DNA of 64,000 bases, taken from contig JAVTVY010037077.1 of NCBI GenBank assembly GCA_036873755.1, forward strand, positions 1-64,000. Reading direction: 5' to 3'. Positions within the stretch are counted from its first letter, which is position 1, and each line of letters begins with the position of its first letter. Shown one piece after another: positions 21,490 to 34,844 of the stretch. A program made the translations under genes and the position numbers. Under the pieces are notes generated by a model. The model did no database searches. It was given only the letters and a program-made list of their open reading frames with translations, and was not told the origin of the DNA. The stretch is from Hanleya hanleyi. Taxonomy: Eukaryota > Mollusca > Polyplacophora > Lepidopleurida > Hanleyidae.

Positions 21490-24400
21490 CTTTAAAGAAA
21501 AATAATAACAACTTTGCGTGAGACATGAACAGTGTACGTTGTTCAATTGCCTGAATCATGCAGACATATATTGCATTGCTAATCAGCGATGCTGGTACCA
21601 GTTATTACCGAAGGCACAATATTGTCTCGAAAGATACTATTGTTTCAAGTGTAAGAAATCAAGGAATTGCTTTGAATGGGACAATAATCCACATCGTCCA
21701 AGCACTTCGTAATTTCTTTAAAATTACAATCCTGTTAATTTTGAATAATTAAATGCACGAAAAACCTATAGTTACATCCATCTGGTACAGGGAACACAAT
21801 TACGTTTGATTAACAAAGAGCAGGACCACCGTCCTTCCAGAGAATCTAAAACATACTTTCCGGGGAATTTAGAATAGAATACCGCACCTTTCCAAGGAAT
21901 CTAGAACATAATTTCCAGGAATCTACAACACAATATAGTACATTTCTATGGAATCTAGAACATAATAGCGTACCTTTTCTTTGACAATGTTGAGGTTCAT
22001 GCTCACACAGACAGTAAGGACGGTATCGTGGACATTCTCTTGGAAAACGCTGACTTCGAACAGTGCATCCGAGTTATGTCCCTTTGGACCGAGCAACAAT
22101 TCCCTCTGCGGTGGACCAATGTCTTCTACCGTCTGATCCTCAAATTCATCGATAGGCAAAATCTGCTCAATAAAGTGAATGGTGAGACGAGATTAACATA
22201 AAGGACCAGGTAGGTTTAGATGGGTAAATGGCCCCAGAACAGGTGCGGTAGAAGTGCCAAAAATAAAATATTACATATACAAAAAATTGTTCAGTTAGCA
22301 TGAAGTACAATATTATATTGTATACCCAGGAAAGTTTCAAGGCACGGAGTCTCATCATTCTCGAATAATAGGGCTGTGAATAAGTGCATTCGTGCAAAAT
22401 CGCCAATTTTGAGGTGAAAACACCTATTTATTTCAATAAATATATGAAGATAAATGGTAACCAAAACCAGCTTGATACAGCAAACTCGCTATTCAAATAT
22501 TTTATTTTTGTACTTGTGCATTGCACCTGACCTGGGGCCATTTACCCATCTAAATGTTGCTCATTTAAGATAATAATATCTTTCCCATGCAAGCCTTGTT
22601 CAACCATGTTTTCAGACGTTTTTCTTCAAACAATTTCCACTGTACGCAATAACTATTTCACCTGACATTTCAAGAAGGTCGATGCTCAGTAACTCCTATT
22701 AATATAAACAAAAAATAAACAAGAAAATAAACAATCTGTATCCCCCCACGCCTCCCCCCCAGTAAGCATACTCACATGACGTTTGACTTTGCTTCGGAAA
22801 TCACATCCATGAAGTGAAGGAACCTCTATGTGGACATCCCCACCGTTCACATCGACCAGGAGCAATTTGGGTGAGGCTATCGCTTGGTGAAACCCTTCCT
22901 GCTGCATACAGAGCGTGTGTTCCTTCGGGGAAAGTAAGCAGAAACATTTACCTACTGTGTATATACGTTTCAAATTAATTTCCCTATTGTCATCTTCTCT
23001 ACAGAAACTAAAGACTATCCCAAAATGGTGGCAATCGTAAGACAATGAAGAATGAAAATTCGCTTATTTCTTGTTCAGCAAATACGTCTCATGAATACAT
23101 TCTAACATACTCTCGATATTCTCCGTATCGGACTCTGTCCAATCAGATACACTGAGAGACTACAGCACTGACAATGGCAAAATGACAGACACGTCTTTGT
23201 GAAACTATAGAAAGAAATAATGGTTTGTGGTTGATCTGGTTCAAGGTTGGGTGATATATTTTATTGGCAAAAAGATTCGCTTACTTGTAATTTTTGTTTG
23301 TCCCGTTCGATGAAGCATATACGGTAGGGAGTGGTACCTGCAGTCACTGGACCAGAATGGACAGATACATAAAACTTTCGGGAGCCTGCTCCACGTGTTG
23401 AGGTAGAGGCCTTGGGTTGCTGAGGGGCCGCTGCACCACCAGCTTGGTTACCCGATGACTTGTCAGGCTCAACTGTAAATCTTGTGAAATGACTGACGTG
23501 TATCGAGACAAACTCAGGCTGGGCGTGCCAGAATGACTCTCTTCCCTTAAGAGAGTGCCATTCTTCACGTTCGTTGTTCTTACAGACAACATTCAGGTTC
23601 ACGGCCTCGCCTTCCTCTTCATCGCATGGAATCAACTTTGGTAGGAAACTGAGACAAACAGGCTTCTTGAAGGCTAATCCATCGGGCCCGCATTCAATCA
23701 CCCGACGGAGATAAGACTTGCCATCCACACAAGCGTTTTCATAGAAGGAATACAGGTAGACTTCTTGTTCGAAGTGAAGAGCTCCCGCGGGGATGAAAAG
23801 AGTTGCTGAATTGTCGTATAACTGAAGATGACCCCCTTGTTGACCAAATATACCAATGACGAAGTTTGTCGTCCCGAATGTCTGAGAGGTGGACACTGGC
23901 TCGCCCCTCTGCGTCAATTCACTCCTCATCGTGTAGAACTTATTGCGGAGATATTGTATGTGCTTATGGATATCGGGCTGGTTGTCATTCTCATCAAGAG
24001 TGGACATCCTGGGGTTCACACCCCTCAAACGACTCGATTCCACACGCTTAATGTCTTCGATATTCAAGTTGCCAAATATGGGTGGAAGTGATTTGGGTCT
24101 TTCAGGACTACCCTTCGTGTATTCGCTATCGCTGTTCTCGTCCAAAGCGGAGTCCATACTGAAATTGGACAGGGAGGTTTTCAAGTCGTAATAGGGCACG
24201 GTTTCCTGGCTGTCTCCTAGACCACTGTCTCTGCCCAGACTTGAGGCTTTGCTTCCCGGGTGATGGCTCACCTGCGGCCATCGACCGAAATTAATTTGGT
24301 CACTACTCAGTGACCGCTCAGGTGATTCTCTGGGATCAGCAAGGAACGACCTCGCCTCCACACTTTTACTGAGTTGGATTGCGGAGCTATGTATCGTATC

Positions 24401-27400
24401 CGAGCCGTAATATCCATAATCCGAGGATACGGAGTCACGTGGGTTACCCCAGGTTGAGCCCATATCCGGGTTGCCAAGGCAGTCGTATGATACGGAGCGC
24501 CCGGATGTCGGTAAGGACGACACTGCGGGTTCACCAGAGTACCGTAAAGCTCTCTCTGACTTAACTGGTACTCCATTGCTGGCATAGACGTACCCGGCGT
24601 TGGAAGGTTTGATTTCATTTTGGACGGTATAGACGGATGCGGCATGATGGTTGTTGTTAGACTTTGCCTGGTAATGTGCCCACTGAAAATAGAGATTAGT
24701 ATCTTTGGAACATTTAACTTTCAAGCAAGATTTAAAACTGATGGACGCTCTATTAGTTTTCATTCAACATGGAACACTAACACAAAGTCATTCGTTGTAG
24801 AGAACATGTAACCTACTAAATAACGGATATTTATAGATTTATTTGTATTTACATTTATATTCCGTGCAATGGGGTGGAGGAATCTGACACAACATTGTAG
24901 AATAAGATCACATTCTTTGTTTCTTAAAAGAACAAGACGAACACTACAGAAAGGGAAATATGCCAGTCATATAGAATAGTTCAAGATCGCACAAACTTAC
25001 AGGATCTGTATGGGATTTCTCTGTTCGAAGACAGTAGCCTCGTTTTCGACAGCACCAGATGGTGACGGCTATTGCTATTATAATGACGACCACGAGAACG
25101 ATCACGATGGGGAGCACGATGGGGAGATTGCTCGCACCAGAGGTCAAGTCTGCGTCGTCGGGCATGGTGCTGTTTGTCACCACCTCTGCATCCTCCTGTA
25201 GTAGGGTAATACAATATATATTGTTAAAAAAACAACGTTATACACAAATGTGCATGCACACAAGCATTCACATATATTATGAAGATCCAGCTGAACCAAA
25301 GTTCCTCTCATTTACATGCAATGTGAGTAATTGGATAACAATTTTGTTTATTCTTCAATTATTCAACTCGAGCAAGATTTGATTTCGAACCATGTACATG
25401 TTAAGTTCATGGAGAGAAATGGCGACTGTTCGCAGATTATCATGGTATTCTAATTATTCATTTACAATAATTCCATCAAATAAAACGGTTAGTTCGATAT
25501 GAAGCAGACTTTTCCAATCACCGTTATGTTAGTAATTGGTAGTAACTCAATAAAACACTTAATTATGGTTAATGAATGACATTTTCAATGAATAGTGTCG
25601 ATGAAATGTGAAATCCGGATATGGGCCAATATATCAGTGCATTAACCTTGACCCTTACGGAAAAGAGAACGTGTTGGTTTAATCGTGGATTCTAGAATCA
25701 TCCCGTTCAATCCATTACTTTTCGAGATGACCACAAACTGAGCAACGATTCTTATCGTAATCGAAACTACCCATTGGCGGTCCAAAACTTCTATTTAGTC
25801 ATGGTTAAACTCGGGTTCCAAGAATACTCAGTGGAAAAGGAACCATTGCCACCTGAGAAATGATAGAACCCACCACTGGCTATGTTTCAACATATGTCGA
25901 ATCATCAAGTGCATCAAGATTCCAGTCTGTGTCTGAAGGGATAGGTTAATCCTTATCTATATTAGTATGGGGGGCCTAAGTGTAGACGTACACTACCGAT
26001 ACAGACAAGCTTGCCGGTTGGTGTGTACGACCCATTAAACCTGACATGAAATTACTATTGCGCACATGTTCTGCAAGCCCAACAGAATGAAACAGTGGAA
26101 CAACTGGAGAGAAAGAACCCAGAACAAACTGGAGAGAAAGAACCCAGAATAACTGAAGCAGGCATGTTTAACGATGTGAGAATTCCAACATACCTGTGCA
26201 CAAAAGCCAATTATTAATTTTCAGAATAAGGTGCCGCTTTCAAAAAACCTAGACAAGATTAATGAAGCATAAACTACAGTTACACTCTCATGGTCTTCTC
26301 GTATCTACTAGTTTATATGTTGAAGGGTGTTCCCCGACTAGATAATGTTAAGCTAAGGCTCCACACCTTTTTGTATCTATATATGTATCTGATGCATGCG
26401 GCCCCTAGTATTGTCTTTGAGTTTTATGATGAATATGCAATAGCTGATAGCACCTATACACAGGTAATTTGCATTTGGCGTATAATATCCTTTGACTAAC
26501 TGTATCGGAGAAACTGTATGAATGCACGCAGGTATAGAGCAGGTTAGTGCATGATATGTTTTCATAAAATAATACATCACATACAATCAGCTGCCTCAAC
26601 ACATTGTAATGGCCCTGATTGTCCTGTTGCTAGCCGTGTTCATCTATTTACACAATCACATTTCCTTTTTTGTCCCATGTCATGCAGGTATAATATATAC
26701 TTAATAGATAAGGATTAACTGTCTGCCCTTCCGTAAACCAAGGGGTTAAAAACCTGTCCAGTTTGGTGTTACCTTTACTCTTCAACCTCTCTCATCCCAC
26801 CACAATGTGAATCTATACAGGAAGGAAATTCCCAAAATTGCTGACTCTTGACATGCTCTATGTCTTCTTAAGGTCACGTTATGTTGGCCTAAATTCACAA
26901 CTCCATCCAGGCCACATTATCTATGTGACTTCACGACTCCATATTCACATATTGTTAGAAAAATACGTTCAAATTTACTTTTAACAAAGCATAAATATGA
27001 TGAGGTAAGATTAACTGATATATTGGGGATAAAAGGTAAAAAGGTGAGAACTAATAGTGTGTTCCAATTTACCAGTGCATAATTTTCACCTGTCTGCCCG
27101 TAACAACCGTACGTGATCTAGGTCACCGGGTTAGTGCAGATAACAGAAAACAGAATATATCCAACAGTAAATATTACCCGGATATATGGTTAGATAATGT
27201 CAGTATCCAGGTTATAACTACATCACTGCTAATTGTTCTGAACATTACATCACTGCTAATTGTTCTGAACATGAAGACTGATAAACTACACCACCATATA
27301 AAACAAAACAAAAACAAACCTGTGCCAATTGTGTGAATGCACGTAGGTCTAGGGGAGATTAGTGCGTGGTATATTTTCATAAAATAATACATCAAGGTGG

Positions 27401-28432
27401 ACAAGACTGGATATCATTTTCCATAAATAATAAAGAGCTATCTTCAAAGAAGCTAAGCTAAAATCTTAACATTTCTTCGCTTATTTTGTTCTTCAGATAT
27501 CACGATAATCTGCACTTCACGATCTCAATTCTGTGGGGAATATTTCATACAGATTTAGAAAATTAACGATCTGTACCATACCATTTTCGGGAATACTCCT
27601 GACAATATGGTGAATGCTAAGTATATAGTTGTAACATTCATGGGAGAGTGATCCACCATGATGTATACAGGGGTCGGACAAAAATTGTGAAATTGAAAAC
27701 ACCAAACTAAGTGAAAGCAAATTGAAACCATCTTTATACGTCTAGGAATACTCTGGAGTAGACACAAAGATTTGGCTGATAGCAATGAACTTTTTGCGGA
27801 AACAAACTCTTATGATTGGCTAGAATTTCTTCCAATTTTCTTCATAGGCCAATGAAAATCCCGGATTTCGTTTTGAAAATTTGAATTGACCAATCAAGAA
27901 CTTTAAAACTGGACGATATCCCGTGATGCACTGTTTGTTCTATAAAACTCTATATGAAACTTTCTTCATTCTTTCATTTAGACACTGCGTCCAGACATAG
28001 ACCATTCCTTTACGTTTAAAAATGTCTGCTTTTTATTCGGATATCAACTTACAACTGTTGCATGCAGGATATCTGTGGATAGCTTGTATTACCCAATCTC
28101 TGAAACAGACATGACCCTGAATATACCTATCGACCACCACTCAACGATATTGAAAATATATATAATATATATTTCCATAGACAAGAAATGAAACAGATAT
28201 CAGATAGGAATCAATACAATTCGCCTCAGTTCTCTTAAACTATATAGGAGGCTTCACATACCAGTTCTCCAAACAGCTCTAAAAAGTATGTCATGTAAAG
28301 TACAGAGATCTATTAATTAGAATGGCTAAAAACTTACCACCGGGGTCGGCGGAGTCCATGGTATGGTGATGTTACCAACGAACTCAGAAATCTGGTGTAA
28401 TTGTCCCGTCATGTGTCCCCTCGACCATTAGC
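20530..28432 (-). CDS. UNC5C-like ZU5-UPA-death membrane protein, 6 exons
   Basis: Exons in transcript order: 28432-28338 (ATG at 28412, preceded by an in-frame TAA), 25195-25001, 24682-23285, 22922-22776, 22162-21974, 21489-20530. All junctions are GT-AG in phase 0, giving 987 aa. Residues 1-48: short ectodomain without signal peptide, with NIT and NST sequons. Residues 49-72: one TM helix (starts LPIVLPIVIVL), then WCCRKR stop-transfer. About 91-365: Ser/Gly/Tyr-rich linker. About 366-495: ZU5 (FGQQGGHLQLY, FIPAGAL, VIECGPDGL). About 526-666: UPA (TPYRICFIE, PKLLLVDVNGGDVHIEVPSL). About 703-792: death domain (EWHLLADEAQI, VVLDFIEAK). A 190-residue Ser/Pro-rich tail follows. The ZU5-UPA-death order defines the UNC5 family; absence of Ig and TSP1 domains and the N-terminal TM match UNC5CL (NF-kB/JNK-type signalling in mammals) more than netrin receptors, but the linker and tail are much longer. 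Confidence 0.85.
23285..24682 (-). CDS. UNC5C-like exon 3: linker and ZU5
   Basis: 1398 nt, 466 codons, phase 0 at both ends. Acceptor TTTTCAG before TGGGCACAT at 24682; donor CAA|GTAAGC at 23285. Encodes the whole juxtamembrane linker and the ZU5 domain plus the first UPA strand. The single large exon for a region that is split in vertebrate UNC5 genes suggests intron loss or a different lineage history. Confidence 0.85.
25196..28337. other. UNC5C-like intron 1 with dispersed repeats
   Basis: 3.1-kb intron. A ~75-bp repeat occurs twice in the same orientation (about 26505-26582 and 27325-27393), sharing TTTTCATAAAATAATACATCA and GTGAATGCACG-like words. A 27-bp direct duplication (ACATCACTGCTAATTGTTCT) lies at 27220-27272. 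GGAGAGAAAGAACCCAGAA is duplicated at 26106-26150. Confidence 0.6.
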
Positions 28433-28525
28433 CTGGAAAGTAAATAGAAATCATTTCGTGTAAATAGGCAATTGCTGTCGAGATACGGTTTTGGTTCTTA
28501 TATCTGACCATTATATTATATATAG

Positions 28526-29410
28526 TGATTGGTCAGTTACCCTAGCTCACCAGATCCTGTATTGATTGGTCAGTTACCCTAGCTCACCAGACCCTGTACT
28601 GATTGGTCACTTACCCTATCTCACCAGACCCTGTATTGATTGATCAGTTACCCTAGCTCACCAGACCCTGTACTGATTGGTCAGTTACCCTATCTCACCA
28701 GACCCTGTATTAATAGGTCAGTTACCCTAGCTCACCAGACCCTGTATTGATTGGTCAGTTACCCTAGCTCACCAGACCCTGTATTGATTGGGCAGTTACC
28801 CTAGCTCACCAGACCTTGTATTGATTGGTCAGTTACCCTAGCTCACTAGAGCCTGTATTGATTGGTCAGTTACCCTAGCTCACCAGACCCTGTATTGATT
28901 GGGCAGTTACCCTAGCTCACTACACCCTGTATTGATTGGTCAGTTACCCTAGCTCACTAGAGCCTGTATTGATTGGTCAGTTACCCTAGCTCACCAGACC
29001 CTGTATTGATTGGTCAGTTACCCTAGCTCACTAGAGCCTGTATTGATTGGTCAGTTACCCTAGCTCACCAGACCCTGTATTGATTGGTCAGTTACCCAAA
29101 CTCACCAGACCCTGTAGTGATTGGCCAGTTACCCTAGCTCACCAGACCCTGTATTGATTGGTCAGTTACCCTAGCTCACCAGACCCTGTATTGATTGGTC
29201 AGTTACCCTAGCTCACCAGACCCTGTATTGATTGGTCAGTTACCCTAGCCCACCAGACCCTGTATTGATTGGTCAGTTACCCTAGCTCACCAGACTCTGT
29301 ATTGATTGGTCAGTTACCCTAGCTCACCAGACCCGTATTGATTGGTCAGTTACCCTAGCTCACCAGACCCTGTATTGATTGGTCAGTTGCCCTAGCTCAC
29401 CAGACCCGGT
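28526..29410. repeat. 37-bp minisatellite with CCAAT-box word
   Basis: About 24 copies of a 37-nt unit: TGATTGGTCAGTTACCCTAG followed by a CTCACCAGACCCTGTAT segment. Most copies keep TGATTGGTC, the inverted CCAAT box (GACCAATCA). The array starts about 95 bp upstream of the UNC5C-like first coding exon, in its 5'UTR intron or promoter. Confidence 0.95.
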
Positions 29411-29547
29411 TCGATTATTAACGCTGGAAAGGGCGCGCGTGCAACATCTAGAAACGGTCATCTTCTCTATAGTCATTTCAACTACTTCACATGTGACTTG
29501 GCTGGAGATGAGCAACGGTTTGACAGCACCTGTTTGCTCATTGACTT

Positions 29548-29900
29548 GAACCATGCACCTTCTTTTTGCAGATGATCTACTGTTAGTCTCGGAATCTCCA
29601 GTCAGAGTACAAAACTAGAACAACATGGTACAGGTAATCATCTGACTCCCAACTTTGATAAAATCAAAAGTCGTAGTCTTCAAGAAAGGACCACAAGGTG
29701 CCCATCGGGAAGTGGTTTCTGGGTAACCCATCATCCCAAGTCATGGTTCGTCTATCAAATCCGAGTATGGAAGACCTGTATTATGGAGGATGGGGTAACC
29801 AGGAAATCGCTCAGATTTACCAATCTCAATATTTGGGAGTAACATTCTCTGGAACTAACACAATGCTATTTTATTTATAAGAACTTCTTTTACTGCTCTC
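29548..29900 (+). pseudogene. Non-LTR reverse transcriptase fragment
   Basis: The frame reading MHLLFADDLLLVSESP contains the RT catalytic motif (F/YxDD; aspartates at 29571-29576). About 75 codons later, after in-frame stops and shifts, come IKSKVVVFKKG and YLGVTFSGTN, the motifs that follow the active site in LINE RTs. Heavily decayed; 5' and 3' limits uncertain. Confidence 0.7.
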
Positions 29901-32900
29901 GACTGACGTTGGAGATACTTTCAACTTTCTCAAAGCTAATGAACTGATCACTTTAGACTGAACACCTGAACAGAAAGGGTATGCGAGCATCTTATTCTTT
30001 ATAAATAATATCAACGGGAATTAAATCTGTAATCTGGTTCTGGGGTAGATCATGCTTGGCTTGATCTAAAAACTAACCAAACCAAATTTCCTTTTGTTTA
30101 AAAACCCTGATATCAGCCTGATTGGAAAAAAGTAAAAAAAAAAAAGAAAAAAAAAGCATGATATTCCACAAGCATCTTGTTAAAGGTTAAATATCTCATG
30201 TATATTCATTCATATTTCAACCACCATGATTATGCAATACGCGCGGCGGTAACTGTTTAATTGACCTGTAGTTGCCACGCCCAATAGAGTACGTCAATTT
30301 TCTTAAGTGTCAATCACAATTGTCCAGTCAATCACCTGACTTCTTTTGAGTTGTCATTGATCAGTCATATTGACGCCCGCGACATCTGAATTCAGACAGG
30401 TTTGGTTTCTGCATCTTCAAGATTCCGGCCAGTGAAGACGTACAATAAGGGCTTGGTATAGCTATGGGTTATATGTATATTTTCTAGTTGGCTATGCCTC
30501 GAAGTTCATACTGTTCATCATGGTTATATATATTGTAAGTGTGAATAAATCTATTTTATACAGAATATGATCATCTTGCGTCCATGTTTCTACCCACACG
30601 ATCCAGAAATATGTTTACTGTCGTTTATAATGTTAGGATACCCGTTCGAAACGCTTCCACATGTCATTTTAAGACGCACTCTTGCTAATCTGCTAAAATG
30701 GGCTCCGTAACAATCTGCAAGTGCGTAACTCCACCAACAATGGGGTATGCGGGGTGAATTGGGTATATATCCTTTAATACATGACATAGTACTAAGACTA
30801 GTGATTTTTGACGAGTGTGTTCAAAACTACACTGATAGATTGACATAACATTAAGTGATAAGAAAATGGTTTGGCTTTACAAGCTAAACAGTTTTATAAT
30901 ATATATAAGCTTAATGTTGACATCGACAACGCATGCTTCACAACATGATAATGCAAGATCTGGTTCAAGTAACAAGATGCGAACCTTTCGACTGTTTAAA
31001 CACAACATGGAATGTGAACCATATTTAACCTTTATGTAAGAATTCAACATAGGAAATACTTTACCAAATTAAGGGTTAGTAACCAAAAATTGCAAATTGA
31101 GGTTGGAAGACATATTAGGTCCACAATACCAGGGGGCAGCAGAAGACAAGATACATTTTGTGTTGTCTTGCTCACAATATAAATCTGATATTGACGTCCT
31201 ATTCGGTCAAATTCATACTTTCTTTTATAACTGTGTAAGATACTATCTGTAATGTGTAAAGAGTATAAGATTCCTTTAAGCATTAAACAAAAGTACAATT
31301 GTAATATTACAAAATTTCATTTCATTTTTATTTGACATAAAGACCAAGAGCGATCCTTGTCCTGGTACCTTGTAAACATCTCTTTTTGTTGAGCAGTAGT
31401 AATTAATGAATACTATAGATTTCATTCGAACGTGTCAGGTTAAGTGTCTGGAGAAATAGACGTGTCTGGCTAACGACAAACCTTGCCGATTGAAAGCAAT
31501 TCCCGAATGGCAAGAAAGGAAATACTTAATCCTAGTATTATCCTAAAACACACAAATGCAGCGTTTCTTGTTTGACTTACGCGTATTCTGCTTAAAAACC
31601 TGAAGGCAGAAGGCCTTTTAGGAACAACTGTCTTTATACCCCGTGGAATTGAGAGATTATAGTTACGTATACTTGGATGAATAGATTGGGGACGTATTGC
31701 TCAGTATTCGCCTTGAATTGAGGGCAATTAGCTCAAGTATTCTGGCAATGACATAACAGTATAAACCTTCCCGTGCGGGGGTCATTCATTGACTTTTTGT
31801 TGAAGCCTGGTCGTACTAAAAAGTGATAAAACGCTTAAAATAAAATATTCATATTTCAATACATGTGCTGCACCAATCCAAAAATAAAGGAAATAAATCA
31901 ATAAAAAAAAACAAACAAAAAAAACAGTTGTTATTCGTGGTGACCCTTATTTGTCTATCAATTTTGAGTGTGGTTACAAAATGGATTACAAATGCCAAGA
32001 AGGTTATTTTTCTATTACGAAACTGATAAATATATGATTGGTTTTCGTTATGTTTTTCTATTATTTACGAGTGATATGATGAGATTTAGGTAATATAAAT
32101 AATGCCTGCCAGATATAGACTTCATTTTTCTATTTTATCAAAATCTCACAGAAGGAGAGCGAAGGAGAACGAAAACATAACATTCCTTTCTCGTTAGTAT
32201 CCACTAATCAATAAGACACAAAGTATTTCAACATGTCGTCCAGGTATCGATTTCTCTGTCATTCAACAAGGCCAGTTCACTCGGTGTTTGAAGCACACCT
32301 GGCCTGGCTTACAGCCTAGCCCTCATGTAGGCCAGCCGATTTAACCAGGTAAACCGGCTACCGTGCTATAAACAGCAATGACATCATCCATACATTCTTT
32401 CACCTGACGCTTTCTCCACTTGTTTGGTGGAACGAATTGAATGTTTTGGAATCATCATGGTCATTTTGACCAGGAAGAAATAAAATAAACAGTATCAAGT
32501 TAACTTCTTAGCCATATCTATAATTTTATGAAGGTTTAAGTCCAGAATAGACGACAAAATGAGTATTTATGCTCATCTTAGATATGCATAAGGAGGCATC
32601 AACAGTTACCGTTAATCGATGTCTATAGTTAATACACCAAATTAAACATTCCATAACCACAGTATAAATATCTTCGAGTTTAGTTGCACAACTACAACAG
32701 ACAATAAAACAGCGTATAAAGACTGTTATTATTGTTGTATTTCCGCCTACATATACAGCCAGCCACAGGTAGCTCTGACTCATATCAAGGGGATCTGTTT
32801 AATGTATAGCTTACCTGTCTATCTTTTAAGTGCCACACCTTGCCCAGTTTCCAAAGTCCAGATTTTCGTATTACTCTTCTTTCACTTTAAAATCCAGTGA

Positions 32901-34640
32901 AGAATATTTCGTAGTTCACGGTCCGATTCTGTGAAGGCGCTCCATGTCGTTGACCGTATACACTCTTCAACCGTACTGCCTTAATGAATAACGCTCACCT
33001 GTTTACACAGGTAGCTGGCCCTTTACGTTTGTGGGCCATTGATTTGCGTGGGTTGTATACAAAAACGCAACTGCAATGGGGGAAGTGGTTTGGGAGCTGA
33101 CGCACCACATGTGGTCACATATACCAGCGTTTTAGTTTTAAAGACCCGTCTGAAGATATTAAAATTATTATTATTATTCTTTTCAGGCAAATCATATTAT
33201 TTGTGAATAAGAATATATTAGGTCTCTCTATATTATATTTCATAGGGTTATATAGTTTTTCAGAATGAGATAAACAATTTAAACCAAAGAAGTTGCCCTG
33301 ATAAATATTACATGATATGCATAATTGGGACAACCTCCCCCACCTTCTGCGTTTTCTGCCGATTTCTATATTTTCTCTCGCCATCAAAGAAGAAAATATA
33401 CAATAGGTCAAAGTAAGATTTCCTATGATGTCATCAGAATATCCAAGGAACAATTGTTCCCAAATATTTGATATTGAAAGTTCCAAAAGATTATATTAAA
33501 AGGACAAGGAAACAAATAAGGGTGGAGTTCCAGTTTTATGTTAATCAAGTATAAAGTAGATAAACCCGATCAAATTGAATGGGATCAATTATGTTTTTTC
33601 TGTAAAAATCTGAAATTTATATATACGCCGTATATTAGATATGCACTCAAGAGCGAACATGAATTTATTTTTCCAACAGCTGAAAGGGTACAAATGAGTT
33701 GTGAAGCATTTTTATGTATCTTAATTCAAAGTATAGGCCTGTGTGATCATAGAAACTACATATTAAAGGTCTAACTGAATTTCTTGTCTCGATGACGTTA
33801 TGTTCAGTTTGAGAGGTTTCCAGCTAGGCGGTTTACCACACCGAGAGTTAATGCTCACAATAATGACAGATTTGTGACCATCGTTTATGAGAAAATGACA
33901 GTCTTCTATAACAGGCTTCGACGAAACGGATTATTTTATGGCCAGGCATTGTGAATTATTGCACCACTCATTCTCTGTAATCAATGTAATACCATAGTAT
34001 AAGGCTTCCCATCATCCGAACGCATGGCACGATCATACGTAGAAACTTCTGTGTTAAGTGAAACGTGAAATGCCCTTAGCAAGCTAAGATGAAGGCTTCC
34101 AATCCTGCGTATTTACAGTCCCCGCTCAACTCGGTGGATTCAATGAACGAAGACCGTATACAATAATACACATGCTTCACAAGCCAGGATCCAGATATGA
34201 TAGTATACAATATTCTGCATCTTAACAATGATTGAACAAAACTGAAGAAATATTCCCGATCGAGAAAAGTATTATAATTGATATCAATCCAGGTAACAAG
34301 ATGGTAAATCAGGGAATATTCCGTGATATTATATCTGTGATAACTTATTGGATATGACAAGGGTATATCAAGTCTCGAAGGTTATACTTGTAAAGGTGAG
34401 AGGATGTGGGATCAGGATTCCTCCAGGCCGAATAAGAGTTTATGGCTTAACTTTATACCCGTTTAATACGTACTAAAAACAAACTACAGTCATATAGTAT
34501 CAGGAACTGCTGTATCCTTATCATAGTTTCATAGTACATGTATAATCATTTCTTCATAATAAAGCCAGTTGCGCACAACGCAACACTGAGAATGTTGATC
34601 CTCACAAGGAGTAATTATTAACAGGTGTAAATTATTTAGG
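29900..34640. other. Intergenic or upstream region, no coding gene seen
   Basis: AT-rich, many short ORFs without domains. A possible minus-strand 5'UTR exon for the UNC5C-like gene ends in an AGACAG|GTAAGC donor at 32815. A (TTA)n tract lies at about 33165. Confidence 0.35.
32815..33000 (-). other. Possible 5'UTR exon of the UNC5C-like gene
   Basis: Minus-strand sequence ending in a good donor (AGACAG|GTAAGC at 32815). The first coding exon of the UNC5C-like gene begins with an acceptor (CTTTCCAG at 28433) and 20 nt of 5'UTR, so at least one non-coding exon must lie upstream. This is one candidate. The 5' end shown is arbitrary. Confidence 0.2.
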
Positions 34641-34760
34641 CCGTCATAGCTCAGCCGATAGGCCAGGCATCGACGCGTTCATCTGGGTTCGTGAGTTCGA
34701 ATGTCGCTGGCGACCAAGTCACTCGCTCTATCTCTCTCTCTCTCGCTCTGTCTCTGAAAT
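34640..34760 (+). mobile_element. tRNA-derived SINE-like sequence
   Basis: Box A-like TAGCTCAGCCGATAGG at about 34646 and box B-like GAGTTCGAATG at 34692, followed by a (TC)n tract at 34727-34754. Tail and body are short, so this may be a truncated copy lying just 5' of the LINE fragment. Confidence 0.45.
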
Positions 34761-34844
34761 ATCATTTCATACATATAAGTGTTCAGTGGTAGGCATTACA
34801 CCACACCAGATCCGCTTAAAAAACCCCACACATTTAACAGACTA

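Noticed and set aside
23828..24191. Plus-strand ORFs within the UNC5C-like exon 3
   Set aside because: Antisense shadows of the ZU5-coding exon.
28526..29410. CRISPR array
   Set aside because: The 37-bp units abut directly with no spacers; an ordinary minisatellite.
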